A stretch of DNA of 42,537 nucleotides, taken from assembly GCA_903906695.1 (NCBI GenBank), contig CAIVLG010000209.1, forward strand, positions 1-42,537. The letters run 5' to 3'. The stretch is from an uncultured beta proteobacterium. Lineage in GTDB: Bacteria; Pseudomonadota; Gammaproteobacteria; Burkholderiales; Burkholderiaceae_C. Numbering within the stretch: the first letter of the stretch is position 1; each line of letters opens with the position of its first letter. Positions 7,436 through 15,256 of this stretch are shown here, one piece after another. The notes under the pieces were generated by a model. It made no database searches. It saw only the letters and a list, made by a program, of their open reading frames with translations, and had not been told where the DNA came from. Made by a program: the position numbers and the translations under genes.

Positions 7436-8440
7436 ATGCAATTTTCAGGAACTGGGCGTTCGATGCGCCGCGCGCTGCTGGAGTGGCTGTGCCTTGGTCT
7501 GGTTCTGCTGGCCCTGGCGCTCTACCTGGTCTATTCACTGCTTGATGACCACGAGCGCATTGATGCGCGTGAACAGGAGCGTCTGACGCACCAGTGTCAG
7601 GTGGTGAGCATGAACCTGAGCCGCCAGTTCAGCGCCATCAACAACGCATTGACCGGGATTCTCGAAGAGTTACCCACCTGGCGCAAACAGAGGGATGGCA
7701 AGGCATTGGCGGCGCAACATTTAAAGGCATTGAACAACGCCATGCCGGGCGTGCTGACCTTCCTGGTGCTCGACGCCAGCGGCACGGTAGAAGCTTCCGA
7801 CAAGGCGGCGCTTGTGGGCAGGGTTCTTGCGCAGCGAGACTACTTTCAGGCGGTGCTGCAAAAGCCAAGTCCGACCACACTCTACGTGCGGCCGCCTTTC
7901 ATCTCGACGCTCGGCAACTTCACCATGAATCTGGTTCGCATGGTGCCCGGGTCGCAAGCGCAGTTCGACGGTCTGGTGATTGCGGCACTGGACGCCGAGG
8001 AGTTCAAGGTCCTGCTTGATTCCGTGATCTATCGGCCGGGCATCCGGGCCTCGCTGATCCATGGCGACGGTGTTCCGTTTCTGATGGCACCCAACAGCAA
8101 AGACGTGGAGGGGCTCGATCTGGTCAAGCCGGGCTCCTTCTTTGCGCAACACATGAGCAGCGGTCGCAAAGCGAACGTCTTCACCGGCACCGCCAGTTTC
8201 ATCGGTGATGAGCGCATGATCGCGCTGCAAACCATCCAGGAACCGGCACTGGCCATGGATCGGCCGATGGTTATTGCAGTCGATCGGCGCTTGCAGGCGA
8301 TGTATGCAAGCTGGAACCGGGGCCTGATCAAATCGGGTGTGCTGCTTGCGCTGCTGACGCTGTTCTCGGTGACTGCTTTGCTATTGCACCAGAAGCGCCG
8401 ACGCCAGGCTGCCAGCGTCAGCAATAAGCCCTCACGCTAA
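7436..8440 (+). CDS. Membrane dCache-type sensor protein without output domain
   Basis: In 334 residues the protein has a membrane helix near 14-36, a large periplasmic region of about 255 residues, a second helix near 295-317 and a 17-residue basic tail. The periplasmic part reads like a double-Cache sensor: a long helix with Asn/Leu repeats, FLVLDASGTVEASD, a QRDYFQAV helix and a VRPPF strand. Such sensors normally precede GGDEF, EAL, kinase or chemoreceptor modules. Here the gene simply stops after the second helix, and the next gene faces it 9 bp later. It could signal through a partner or be a truncated remnant. ATG at 7436 lacks a clear ribosome site. ATG at 7463 is preceded by AGGAA and may be the true start. 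Confidence 0.8.
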   Translation: MQFSGTGRSMRRALLEWLCLGLVLLALALYLVYSLLDDHERIDAREQERLTHQCQVVSMNLSRQFSAINNALTGILEELPTWRKQRDGKALAAQHLKALNNAMPGVLTFLVLDASGTVEASDKAALVGRVLAQRDYFQAVLQKPSPTTLYVRPPFISTLGNFTMNLVRMVPGSQAQFDGLVIAALDAEEFKVLLDSVIYRPGIRASLIHGDGVPFLMAPNSKDVEGLDLVKPGSFFAQHMSSGRKANVFTGTASFIGDERMIALQTIQEPALAMDRPMVIAVDRRLQAMYASWNRGLIKSGVLLALLTLFSVTALLLHQKRRRQAASVSNKPSR

Positions 8441-8449
8441 CAGTCAGAC

Positions 8450-9637
8450 TCAGGCGAGGCGCTCGAAGATCGCCGCGATACCCTGACCGCCACCGATGCA
8501 CATCGTGACCAGCGCGTAGCGACCGCCGATGCGCTGCAGTTCATACAGGGCCTTGACGGTGATCAGCGCGCCAGTGGCGCCAATCGGATGGCCGAGTGAA
8601 ATGCCCGAACCGTTCGGGTTGACTTTGGCCGGGTCCAGGCCGAGGTCGCGGCTGACGGCGCAAGCCTGCGCGGCAAAGGCTTCGTTGGCCTCGATCACGT
8701 CAAGGTCCTTGACGCTCAGACCGGCTTTCTTCAGCGCCAGTTGTGTTGCTGGCACCGGGCCGATGCCCATGTATTTCGGATCGACGCCGGCGTGCGCGTA
8801 GGCCACCAGGCGCGCCATCGGCTGCAGACCGCGTGCCTTGGCGGTAGCGGCGTCCATCAGCACCACGGCCGCCGCAGCGTCGTTGATGCCGGAAGCATTG
8901 CCGGCCGTGACGGTGCCGTTTTCCTTCAGAAAGGCGGGCTTCAGTTTCACCATGTCGGCCATCGTGCAATTGGGGCGGAAGTGTTCATCGGTTGCATACG
9001 CCACATCGCCTTTCTTGCTCTTGAGCATGACCGGCATGATCTGTTCCTTGAAGTATCCGGCTTCGGTGGCGTGCTGTGCGCGCTTGTGACTTTCGACCGC
9101 AAGCGCATCCTGCTCTTCGCGCGTGATACCCCATTTGGCGGCGATGTTCTCGGCCGTTACGCCCATGTGGATGGTCTGGAACGGGTCGTGCAAGGCGCCG
9201 ACCATCATGTCGATCATCTTGGTGTCACCCATGCGTGCGCCCCAACGCATGTTGAGGCTGGCAAAGGGCGCGCGGCTCATGTTCTCGGCGCCACCGCCAA
9301 TCGCAATGTCGGCATCACCGAGCAAGATGGACTGGCTGGCCGACACAATGGCCTGCAAACCAGAGCCGCACAGGCGGTTCACGTTGAAAGCCGGCGTGCC
9401 TTCGACGCAGCCGCCGTGGATCGCTGCCACGCGCGACAGATACATGTCTTTGGGTTCCGTATTCACCACATGGCCAAACACGACATGACCGACGTCGGTG
9501 CCGGCCACCTTGGCCCGCCCCAGTGACTCGCGCACGACCTGCGCAGCCAGTTCGGTCGGCGCAATATCCTTCAGACTACCGCCATAGGTACCAATGGCAG
9601 TGCGCACGGCGCTAACGACAACAACATCACGACTCAT
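8450..9637 (-). CDS. bktB: Beta-ketothiolase BktB (acetyl-CoA C-acyltransferase)
   Basis: This 395-residue thiolase carries the full catalytic set: nucleophile C90 in NRLCGSGLQ, H350 in GHPIGATG, and C380 in CIGGGQG near the C-terminus. Sequence blocks such as VVSAVRTAIGTYGGSLKD, TEPKDMY and HDPFQTIHMGVTAEN follow the Ralstonia BktB pattern more closely than PhaA. It condenses two acyl-CoA units, or cleaves 3-ketoacyl-CoA, and supplies precursors for polyhydroxyalkanoate or works in beta-oxidation. An AGGAG site precedes the ATG. It has its own leftward orientation and no tightly spaced partner. A PHA-related role agrees with the oligomer hydrolase gene 8 kb away, but the two are not linked in one operon. 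Confidence 0.93.
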   Translation of the reverse strand: MSRDVVVVSAVRTAIGTYGGSLKDIAPTELAAQVVRESLGRAKVAGTDVGHVVFGHVVNTEPKDMYLSRVAAIHGGCVEGTPAFNVNRLCGSGLQAIVSASQSILLGDADIAIGGGAENMSRAPFASLNMRWGARMGDTKMIDMMVGALHDPFQTIHMGVTAENIAAKWGITREEQDALAVESHKRAQHATEAGYFKEQIMPVMLKSKKGDVAYATDEHFRPNCTMADMVKLKPAFLKENGTVTAGNASGINDAAAAVVLMDAATAKARGLQPMARLVAYAHAGVDPKYMGIGPVPATQLALKKAGLSVKDLDVIEANEAFAAQACAVSRDLGLDPAKVNPNGSGISLGHPIGATGALITVKALYELQRIGGRYALVTMCIGGGQGIAAIFERLA

Positions 9638-9700
9638 AAGAAACTCCTGGGTTAAAACAAACTAAAGAACAAAGGTGGCAATAGAACAGCGACCGCCATC

Positions 9701-10033
9701 TTAACGGTCAGCAATTTGATGCAGGTTGCTGAGGTTGATCAGCGCCGACAGAACCTCACTCTTGAAACCAAACCGAGTTCGGCCAGTGTCGTCGGCGCCG
9801 TCCAGTATCAACTGCTTGATGTACCCCATGCACTCCGGGTGACCCCAAAAGACTTCAATCTTTCTGGCAATGCGTTCATGGTGCGCCCGCAGGATGGCCA
9901 TTTCATGCTCGATGCGGACCTGGCGCGGTCGCTCTTTTAGCGGCACCGGCTGGGTCTGCAGATGTTCTTGTGCGTAACTGATCTCCGGGAAATCGAAACT
10001 GCTGCTCTGCGTCGGGTTGAAGGGGTTCTTCAT
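9701..10033 (-). CDS. Small unknown protein coupled to hemerythrin-GGDEF gene
   Basis: I do not recognise this 110-residue protein. It is soluble with no signal peptide. The first 40 residues are polar and look disordered, then a predicted helical part follows with HEMAILRAHHERIARKIEVFWGHPE and a final helix SALINLSNLHQIA. It has six His residues, most in the helical part. Its ATG overlaps the stop of the upstream diguanylate cyclase by 4 bp, so it is very probably a real gene translated with it. A partner, adaptor or c-di-GMP-related role is possible but only by position. Confidence 0.72.
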   Translation of the reverse strand: MKNPFNPTQSSSFDFPEISYAQEHLQTQPVPLKERPRQVRIEHEMAILRAHHERIARKIEVFWGHPECMGYIKQLILDGADDTGRTRFGFKSEVLSALINLSNLHQIADR

Positions 10034-11148
10034 CTGCGTGCCTGATTCCCGTCTGCGACGCGATTGCGCCCACTTCGTTTGGCCAAATACAGACCCTCAT
10101 CGGCAAGCCGTATCAGGGCGTCGAAATGCTCCATGCCAGGTGCTTTTGCCGACACCCCGACGCTGATGCTGCCAAGCCACTCGCCGCCGTCGACCGCGAC
10201 CCGCAGCTTTGAAATCTTCTGCCGCACTACTTCGGCAAGCTGCAGGGCACCCTCGGGTGCGGTACCCGGACAGATGATCAAGAACTCGTCGCCGCCGAGG
10301 CGGCAGACGATGTCACTGCGGCGCACGCTCTCGCGCAGCTGCTGCGACAACTGGCGCAGCACCTCGTCGCCGGCGGTGTGTCCATGCTGGTCGTTGACCT
10401 GCTTGAAGCCATCGGCGTCCATCATCATGCAGCTCAGCGGCAAACATTCGCGTTCCGATTGTGCCCAGGCCTGCTCCAGCGTGGCCATGGCCTGACGGCG
10501 ATTGGGCAAGCCAGTCAGCACGTCGGTCAGGGCCAGTTGTTGCAGCATTTGGTTGGTGTCAGACAAAGCGCGAGTGCGCTCTGCGACCTTGGCTTCCAGA
10601 CTTCGGTTGAGCTCCTGCAGTTCGCGGTTGCGCTCGGAGACTTGCTGAAACAGGCCGTTGAGCGCGCTCAACAGGGGTCCGGTTGCCCCTTGCTTCGCCT
10701 GCGCGTCGGCGGCATAGGCGTCTTCGGCCGTCTGACCGGCCCGAATCGCGGCAATCTGCTCTGCCATGGATTGATCACTACCCAGAATATGGTAGGCCAG
10801 CCAATAGGTCAGAAACTTCAGCAAGGCTTCGGCCGTCTCGCGCCGCTCGCCGGCACGCTCGTGCAGCAAGCTCAGGTCCTGCACAAAATCGGCGTGGGCC
10901 TTGCGGTGCTGTGCGAGGTGACGCGCGTCCAGACCGGCGACTTGCATCAGCGCATCTTCGTCCCGGAAGTGGCGTTGGGCATAGGCGGTCAATCGATTGA
11001 ACAGGAGCTCGATGTCATTGAAGGAAGCACCCTGGCCCTCGATCAGCGATTCGCCAAACTGGTTGATCAGGTCAACCAGGCCATGATGCTGCTGGTCAAC
11101 GGTATCGATCCCAGTTTCGAAGAACTTGTTCCAATGGAATGATTCCAT
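10030..11148 (-). CDS. Hemerythrin-domain diguanylate cyclase (oxygen/redox sensor)
   Basis: The protein has 372 residues. An N-terminal bacterial hemerythrin domain (about 1-135) has all seven expected di-iron ligands: H21, H60, E64, H81, H85, H120 and D125. A coiled-coil stretch (about 160-200) leads to a GGDEF domain with the intact RLGGDEF signature and an inhibitory-site RxxD (RRSD) five residues before it. It should make c-di-GMP from GTP, with activity set by oxygen binding or iron redox state as shown for related hemerythrin-GGDEF enzymes; that link is family knowledge, not seen here. It is translationally coupled to the small downstream gene. A 17-nt perfect palindrome overlaps its start codon. 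Confidence 0.92.
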   Translation of the reverse strand: MESFHWNKFFETGIDTVDQQHHGLVDLINQFGESLIEGQGASFNDIELLFNRLTAYAQRHFRDEDALMQVAGLDARHLAQHRKAHADFVQDLSLLHERAGERRETAEALLKFLTYWLAYHILGSDQSMAEQIAAIRAGQTAEDAYAADAQAKQGATGPLLSALNGLFQQVSERNRELQELNRSLEAKVAERTRALSDTNQMLQQLALTDVLTGLPNRRQAMATLEQAWAQSERECLPLSCMMMDADGFKQVNDQHGHTAGDEVLRQLSQQLRESVRRSDIVCRLGGDEFLIICPGTAPEGALQLAEVVRQKISKLRVAVDGGEWLGSISVGVSAKAPGMEHFDALIRLADEGLYLAKRSGRNRVADGNQARR

Positions 11149-11149
11149 T
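11133..11149. promoter_or_regulatory. 17-nt perfect palindrome over the start codon of the hemerythrin-GGDEF gene
   Basis: AATGGAATGATTCCATT is an 8-1-8 inverted repeat with no mismatch. The cyclase ATG lies at 11148-11146, inside the right arm. In DNA it could bind a dimeric regulator; in RNA it could form a short hairpin hiding the start codon. Only the symmetry is seen, and it may be chance. Confidence 0.35.
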
Positions 11150-11241
11150 CCGATCTCCGACGTTTGATGGGTTCATTATGGCATCGCCAACTGACTGGGT
11201 TGCCACGCCAGACCGCATAATAGAGCCGATTGGATTGAATC

Positions 11242-12393
11242 ATGGTGACCCCGCAAAGTTCTGAAACTATCCAGCCGCCGAGTCTGACAGATGACCTCGG
11301 CGCCTACCTGCGCTATATGGTGGAACTCGAGGGGTCTGATCTGTTCTTGACCACCGGCGCTGTGCCGACGGTCAAAGTTGAAGGCCTGATGCGGCCCTTG
11401 CCGCTGCCGGCACTGCGACCACACCGGGTCAAGGAACTGGCCTACTCGATGATGACCGAGACCCAGATGCGCCGCTTCGAGGCCGATCTCGAATGCGACC
11501 TGGCGATCGGCCTGGAAAGCCTGGGACGCTTTCGGCTTAACGTCTACCTGCAGCGCGGCGAGGTCGGCATGGTGGTGCGCTACGTCAAGAACAAGATTCC
11601 CAGCATTGCTGCCCTCAAGATGCCCACCATCCTGCAAACGCTCGCTTTGCTCAAGCGCGGCCTGGTGCTGGTGGTGGGTGCTGCCGGCTCTGGCAAATCG
11701 AGCACGCTGGCCGCCATGATCGACTATCGCAACGAGTCGACTGCCGGCCACATCCTGACGATTGAAGACCCGATTGAATTTTTGTACGAGCACAAGAAAT
11801 GCGTGGTTGACCAGCGTGAAGTAGGTCTTGATACGCATTCCTTTGAAGAGGCTTTGCGCCACGCCATGCGTGAGGCGCCCGATTTGATCATGATCGGTGA
11901 AATTCGCGATCGCCTGACGATGCAGCACGCCATCAACTATGCCGAAACCGGACATCTTTGCCTGTCAACATTGCATGCCAACAATGCCAATCAGGCGATC
12001 GATCGGATCGTCAACTTCTTTCCAGAGGGTGCAAGAACGCAAATCTTGATGGATCTGTCCCTCAACCTCAAGGCGGTGGTGGCGCAGCGACTGATTCCGG
12101 GCCACGGCGAGCGTCGCCTGCCGGCGACCGAAATCATGCTGCGCTCAGCCTATATCTCGGAACTTATCCAGAAGGGGCACGTCGATCAGATCAAGGAAGC
12201 GATTGGCAAGAGTGTCGAGGTCGGCATGCATACCTTTGATCAGTCACTGTTTGAGCTCTACCAGCGTGGCGAAATCACGCAGGCGCAGGCGATCGAGCAT
12301 GCCGACTCCAAGACCGATCTGTCGTTGCGCATCCGGCTCGGCGCTGGCGTGTCGCCCGCGCCGGCCAGCACGCTGATCCGGCCCTCGCACTGA
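11242..12393 (+). CDS. pilU: Type IV pilus retraction ATPase PilU
   Basis: This 383-residue hexameric ATPase of the PilT/PilU group shows an N-terminal domain (about 15-105), Walker A GAAGSGKSST, an Asp box EDPIEF, Walker B DLIMIGEIRD and the His box AETGHLCLSTLHANN. The C-terminal pattern INFFPEGARTQILMDLSLN, the HTFDQSLFELY block and the length favour PilU over PilT. PilU works with PilT to power pilus retraction and twitching. Usually it follows pilT; here no pilT is next to it and it stands alone between a divergent cyclase and an ABC importer. The extended C-terminus (after LRIRLGAG) is Pro/Ala-rich. The ATG has only a weak ribosome site, GGATTGAATC. Confidence 0.88.
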   Translation: MVTPQSSETIQPPSLTDDLGAYLRYMVELEGSDLFLTTGAVPTVKVEGLMRPLPLPALRPHRVKELAYSMMTETQMRRFEADLECDLAIGLESLGRFRLNVYLQRGEVGMVVRYVKNKIPSIAALKMPTILQTLALLKRGLVLVVGAAGSGKSSTLAAMIDYRNESTAGHILTIEDPIEFLYEHKKCVVDQREVGLDTHSFEEALRHAMREAPDLIMIGEIRDRLTMQHAINYAETGHLCLSTLHANNANQAIDRIVNFFPEGARTQILMDLSLNLKAVVAQRLIPGHGERRLPATEIMLRSAYISELIQKGHVDQIKEAIGKSVEVGMHTFDQSLFELYQRGEITQAQAIEHADSKTDLSLRIRLGAGVSPAPASTLIRPSH

Positions 12394-12493
12394 GCAGGGC
12401 CAGCTTCTCAACCCAGCACGAAAATCTTGGCCTGGTTCGCCTTCGTGAGCGTGGATAATAGCCGAGGATTATTTATCACAACAGGAGATCACT

Positions 12494-13696
12494 ATGCTTC
12501 GTCGTACTTGGGCCACAGGCACTGCCATGCTTGCGCTGGCCTTGGCTTGCACACTGGCTGCCCCGCTGGCCTCGGCCCAGTCAAAGGAAATCAGGATCGC
12601 TCACATCTACAGCAAAACCGGTCCGCTTGAAGCCTATGGCAAGCAAACCGCCACCGGCTTCATGATGGGGCTGGACTACGCGACCGGCGGCAGCATGATG
12701 GTCGGCGACAAGAAGTTGGTGGTGATTGAGAAAGACGACCAAGGCAAACCCGATCTGGGCAAGTCCTTGCTGGCCGCGGCCTATTCGGACGACAAGGCGG
12801 ATCTGGCGGTGGGGCCGACCTCTTCGGGCGTCGCCCTGGCCATGTTGCCGGTCGCTGAGGAATACAAGAAGATCCTGCTGGTGGAGCCCGCCGTGGCCGA
12901 TTCCATCACGGGCGACAAGTGGAACAAGTACATCTTCCGCACTGGTCGCAACAGTTCGCAGGACGCCATCTCGAATGCCGTTGCATTGGACAAGCCGGGT
13001 ACGGTGATCGCTACCTTGGCACAGGACTACGCCTTCGGTCGCGATGGTGTCAAGGCGTTCAAGGATGCGATCAAGAAAGCCAAGCTGGTGCATGAAGAGT
13101 ACCTGCCCACCAGCACCACAGACTTTACCGCCGGTGCCCAGCGTTTGATCGACAAGCTCAAGGATCAAACCGGTCGCAAGGTGATCTTCATCATCTGGGC
13201 TGGCGCCGGCAATCCGTTCAAGATCGCCGACATGGATTTGAAGCGCTATGGCATCGAGATCGCGACCGGCGGCAACATCCTGCCGGCAATGGCATCCTAC
13301 AAGAACTTCCCCGGCATGGAAGGTGCTGCCTACTATTACTTCGGCATCCCGAAGAATCCGGTCAACGAAGCGATGGTGGCGCGTCACTACAACCAGTTCA
13401 AGGCACCGCCTGATTTCTTCACCGCCGGTGGTTTCTCTGCTGCCATGGCGGTGGTGACGGCGCTCAAGAACAGCAAGGGCGATGCGACGGCCAACATGCT
13501 GATCAAGACCATGGAAGGCATGAGCTTCGAAACCCCCAAGGGCAAAATGACTTTCCGCAAGGAAGACCACCAGGCGATGCAGAGCATGTACCACTTCAAG
13601 ATCAAAGTCGACCCGGCTTTCGCCTGGGGTGTGCCGGAACTGGTGCACGAGATCAAGGCCGAGGAGATGGATATCCCGATCCGCAACAAACGCTAG
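12494..13696 (+). CDS. Liv-type ABC transporter periplasmic binding protein
   Basis: In 400 residues there is a signal peptide (RR at 3-4, Ala/Leu core, ASA-QS cleavage near 28) and a mature type I periplasmic binding fold of the LivK/Leu-Ile-Val family. Typical blocks are IYSKTGPLEAYGKQ, VIEKDDQGKPDLG and VGPTSSGVAL near the ligand cleft. It is the first gene of an importer operon, with ACAGGAG before the ATG. The ligand is not readable: family members bind branched-chain amino acids, amides, urea or aromatic and aliphatic acids. Downstream genes for a hydroxybutyrate-oligomer hydrolase make an organic acid an attractive guess. Confidence 0.93.
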   Translation: MLRRTWATGTAMLALALACTLAAPLASAQSKEIRIAHIYSKTGPLEAYGKQTATGFMMGLDYATGGSMMVGDKKLVVIEKDDQGKPDLGKSLLAAAYSDDKADLAVGPTSSGVALAMLPVAEEYKKILLVEPAVADSITGDKWNKYIFRTGRNSSQDAISNAVALDKPGTVIATLAQDYAFGRDGVKAFKDAIKKAKLVHEEYLPTSTTDFTAGAQRLIDKLKDQTGRKVIFIIWAGAGNPFKIADMDLKRYGIEIATGGNILPAMASYKNFPGMEGAAYYYFGIPKNPVNEAMVARHYNQFKAPPDFFTAGGFSAAMAVVTALKNSKGDATANMLIKTMEGMSFETPKGKMTFRKEDHQAMQSMYHFKIKVDPAFAWGVPELVHEIKAEEMDIPIRNKR

Positions 13697-13703
13697 TTGG
13701 TTT

Positions 13704-14534
13704 GTGCTTGAAACCAGAGAACTGACGATCCGCTTTGGCGGCCACGTGGCCGTGAACGCGGTCAGCTGTGCCTTCAAGCCCGGCACGTTGACCGCCATCG
13801 TCGGGCCCAATGGCGCTGGCAAGACCACTTATTTCAATCTGATTTCGGGTCAGCTCAAGGCCAGCGCGGGCGAGGTCTTTTTGAACGGCGCCAGCCTGGC
13901 TGGCTTGAGCCCTTCGGCGCGCACCCGCGCCGGCCTGGGGCGGGCCTTCCAGCTGACCAATTTGTTTCCGAATCTCACGGTGCTGGAGAATGTGCGCTTG
14001 GCGGTGCAGGCGGCGCGCGCCGGAGCGCATTTGCGCGGCCTCAATCTGTGGAGCATCTGGAGCGATCACCACGCCTTGACGCAACTGGCCGGCGAAGTGC
14101 TGGACGCTGTGGCGATGAACGACAAGCGCGATACCCCGGTGGCGAGCCTGCCGCACGGTGACCAGCGCAAGCTCGAAGTCGCGCTGCTGATGGCGCTGGA
14201 GCCCGATGTCTTCATGTTCGATGAGCCGACCGCCGGCATGAGCCACGACGAAGCGCCTGTCATCCTGAACTTGATTCGCGCGCTCAAGAACGACAAGACC
14301 AAGACCATTCTGCTGGTCGAGCACAAGATGGACGTGGTGCGCGAACTGGCCGATCGCATCATCGTGCTACACAACGGAACGCTGGTGGCCGACGGTGACC
14401 CGGCGACGGTGATTGCCTCGCCTGTCGTGCAGGAGGCTTACCTTGGGGTTGCCCCCAAGGACGCCTCGACGCAAGATGGGACGCCCCCCTATCCCGACCT
14501 TTCCGCTCGAGGGGAAAGGAGTGGACAACCATGA
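13704..14534 (+). CDS. Liv-type ABC transporter ATPase (LivG-like)
   Basis: I start this 276-residue ATPase at GTG 13704, eight bases after the binding-protein stop. A longer reading from 13629 would overlap that gene and adds non-family residues. It has Walker A GPNGAGKTTYF, the LivG-style signature SLPHGDQRKLE in place of LSGGQ, Walker B VFMFDEPTAG and the switch His in LLVEHKMD. It energises import together with the LivF-like partner. Its stop overlaps the partner's start (ATGA). The last 27 residues after YLGVAPK are Pro/Gly/Arg-rich and probably a non-functional tail created by the hairpin-bearing DNA before the next gene. Confidence 0.93.
   Translation: MLETRELTIRFGGHVAVNAVSCAFKPGTLTAIVGPNGAGKTTYFNLISGQLKASAGEVFLNGASLAGLSPSARTRAGLGRAFQLTNLFPNLTVLENVRLAVQAARAGAHLRGLNLWSIWSDHHALTQLAGEVLDAVAMNDKRDTPVASLPHGDQRKLEVALLMALEPDVFMFDEPTAGMSHDEAPVILNLIRALKNDKTKTILLVEHKMDVVRELADRIIVLHNGTLVADGDPATVIASPVVQEAYLGVAPKDASTQDGTPPYPDLSARGERSGQP
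14498..14519 (+). promoter_or_regulatory. Hairpin over the livF-type ribosome binding site
   Basis: CCTTTCC at 14498-14504 pairs with GGAAAGG at 14513-14519 around an 8-base loop. The right arm includes most of the AAAGGAG ribosome site of the next ATPase gene. Translation of the upstream gene runs through the stem, so ribosome passage could open it. The pairing is seen; the coupling is inference. Confidence 0.4.
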
Positions 14535-15256
14535 GCGAGGTCTTGCTTCAGCTCGCCGATGTGCACACCCACATTGGCGCGTATCACATCCTGCATGGCG
14601 TCAATCTGGAACTGCCGCGCGGGCAGCTCACCATGCTGCTGGGGCGTAACGGCGCCGGCAAGACCACCACGCTGCGCACCATCATCGGCTTGTGGCACGC
14701 GAGCCAGGGCCGCATCAGTTTTGGCGAGCGCGACATCACGGCGCTTGCGACGCCCGAAATTGCGAGCCTTGGCATTGCCTATGTGCCCGAGAACATGGGT
14801 ATTTTTTCCGACCTCAGCGTCAAGGAAAACATGCTGCTGGCGGCGCGCTCGGCCAGGCGCGCCAGTCAGATGGACGAGGCTCGTTTGAAGTGGATTTTCT
14901 CTCTATTTCCGGCGGTCGAAAAATTCTGGAATCATCCGGCCGGCAAGCTTTCGGGAGGACAGAAGCAAATGCTGGCGGTGGCGCGCGCCATCGTCGAGCC
15001 GCGCGAACTGCTGATCGTCGACGAACCGAGCAAAGGTCTGGCGCCAGCCATCATCAACAACATGATTGACGCTTTCGGCGAGCTCAAGGCGACCGGCAGC
15101 ACCATCCTGCTGGTCGAGCAGAACATCAACTTTGCCAAACGCCTGGGCGACCGCGTCGCCGTCATGGACAACGGCCGCATCGTTCACAGCGGCGCCATGC
15201 AGGCGCTGGCCGAAGATGAAGAACTGCAGCACAAACTGCTCGGGCTGGCGATATGA
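14531..15256 (+). CDS. Liv-type ABC transporter ATPase (LivF-like)
   Basis: This 241-residue protein is the second ATPase of the importer. It has Walker A GRNGAGKTTTLRT, a Q-loop region PENMGIF, the signature LSGGQKQMLAVARA, Walker B LLIVDEPSKGL and the switch His position occupied by Gln (LLVEQNINF), as is usual in LivF. Length and motif order are standard. An AAAGGAG site lies ten bases upstream of the ATG. Both ends overlap neighbours by ATGA (with the LivG-like gene at the start, the LivH-like gene at the end), showing a tightly coupled operon. Confidence 0.94.
   Translation: MSEVLLQLADVHTHIGAYHILHGVNLELPRGQLTMLLGRNGAGKTTTLRTIIGLWHASQGRISFGERDITALATPEIASLGIAYVPENMGIFSDLSVKENMLLAARSARRASQMDEARLKWIFSLFPAVEKFWNHPAGKLSGGQKQMLAVARAIVEPRELLIVDEPSKGLAPAIINNMIDAFGELKATGSTILLVEQNINFAKRLGDRVAVMDNGRIVHSGAMQALAEDEELQHKLLGLAI

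Noticed and set aside
12454..12459. GATAAT as -10 of the importer operon
   Set aside because: Position is suitable but no acceptable -35 lies 16-18 bases upstream, so I did not list it as a feature.
12581..13828. Minus-strand open frame of 415 codons opposite the binding protein
   Set aside because: His/Asp/Gly-rich shadow of a well-supported Liv-type binding protein; no start signal or motif.
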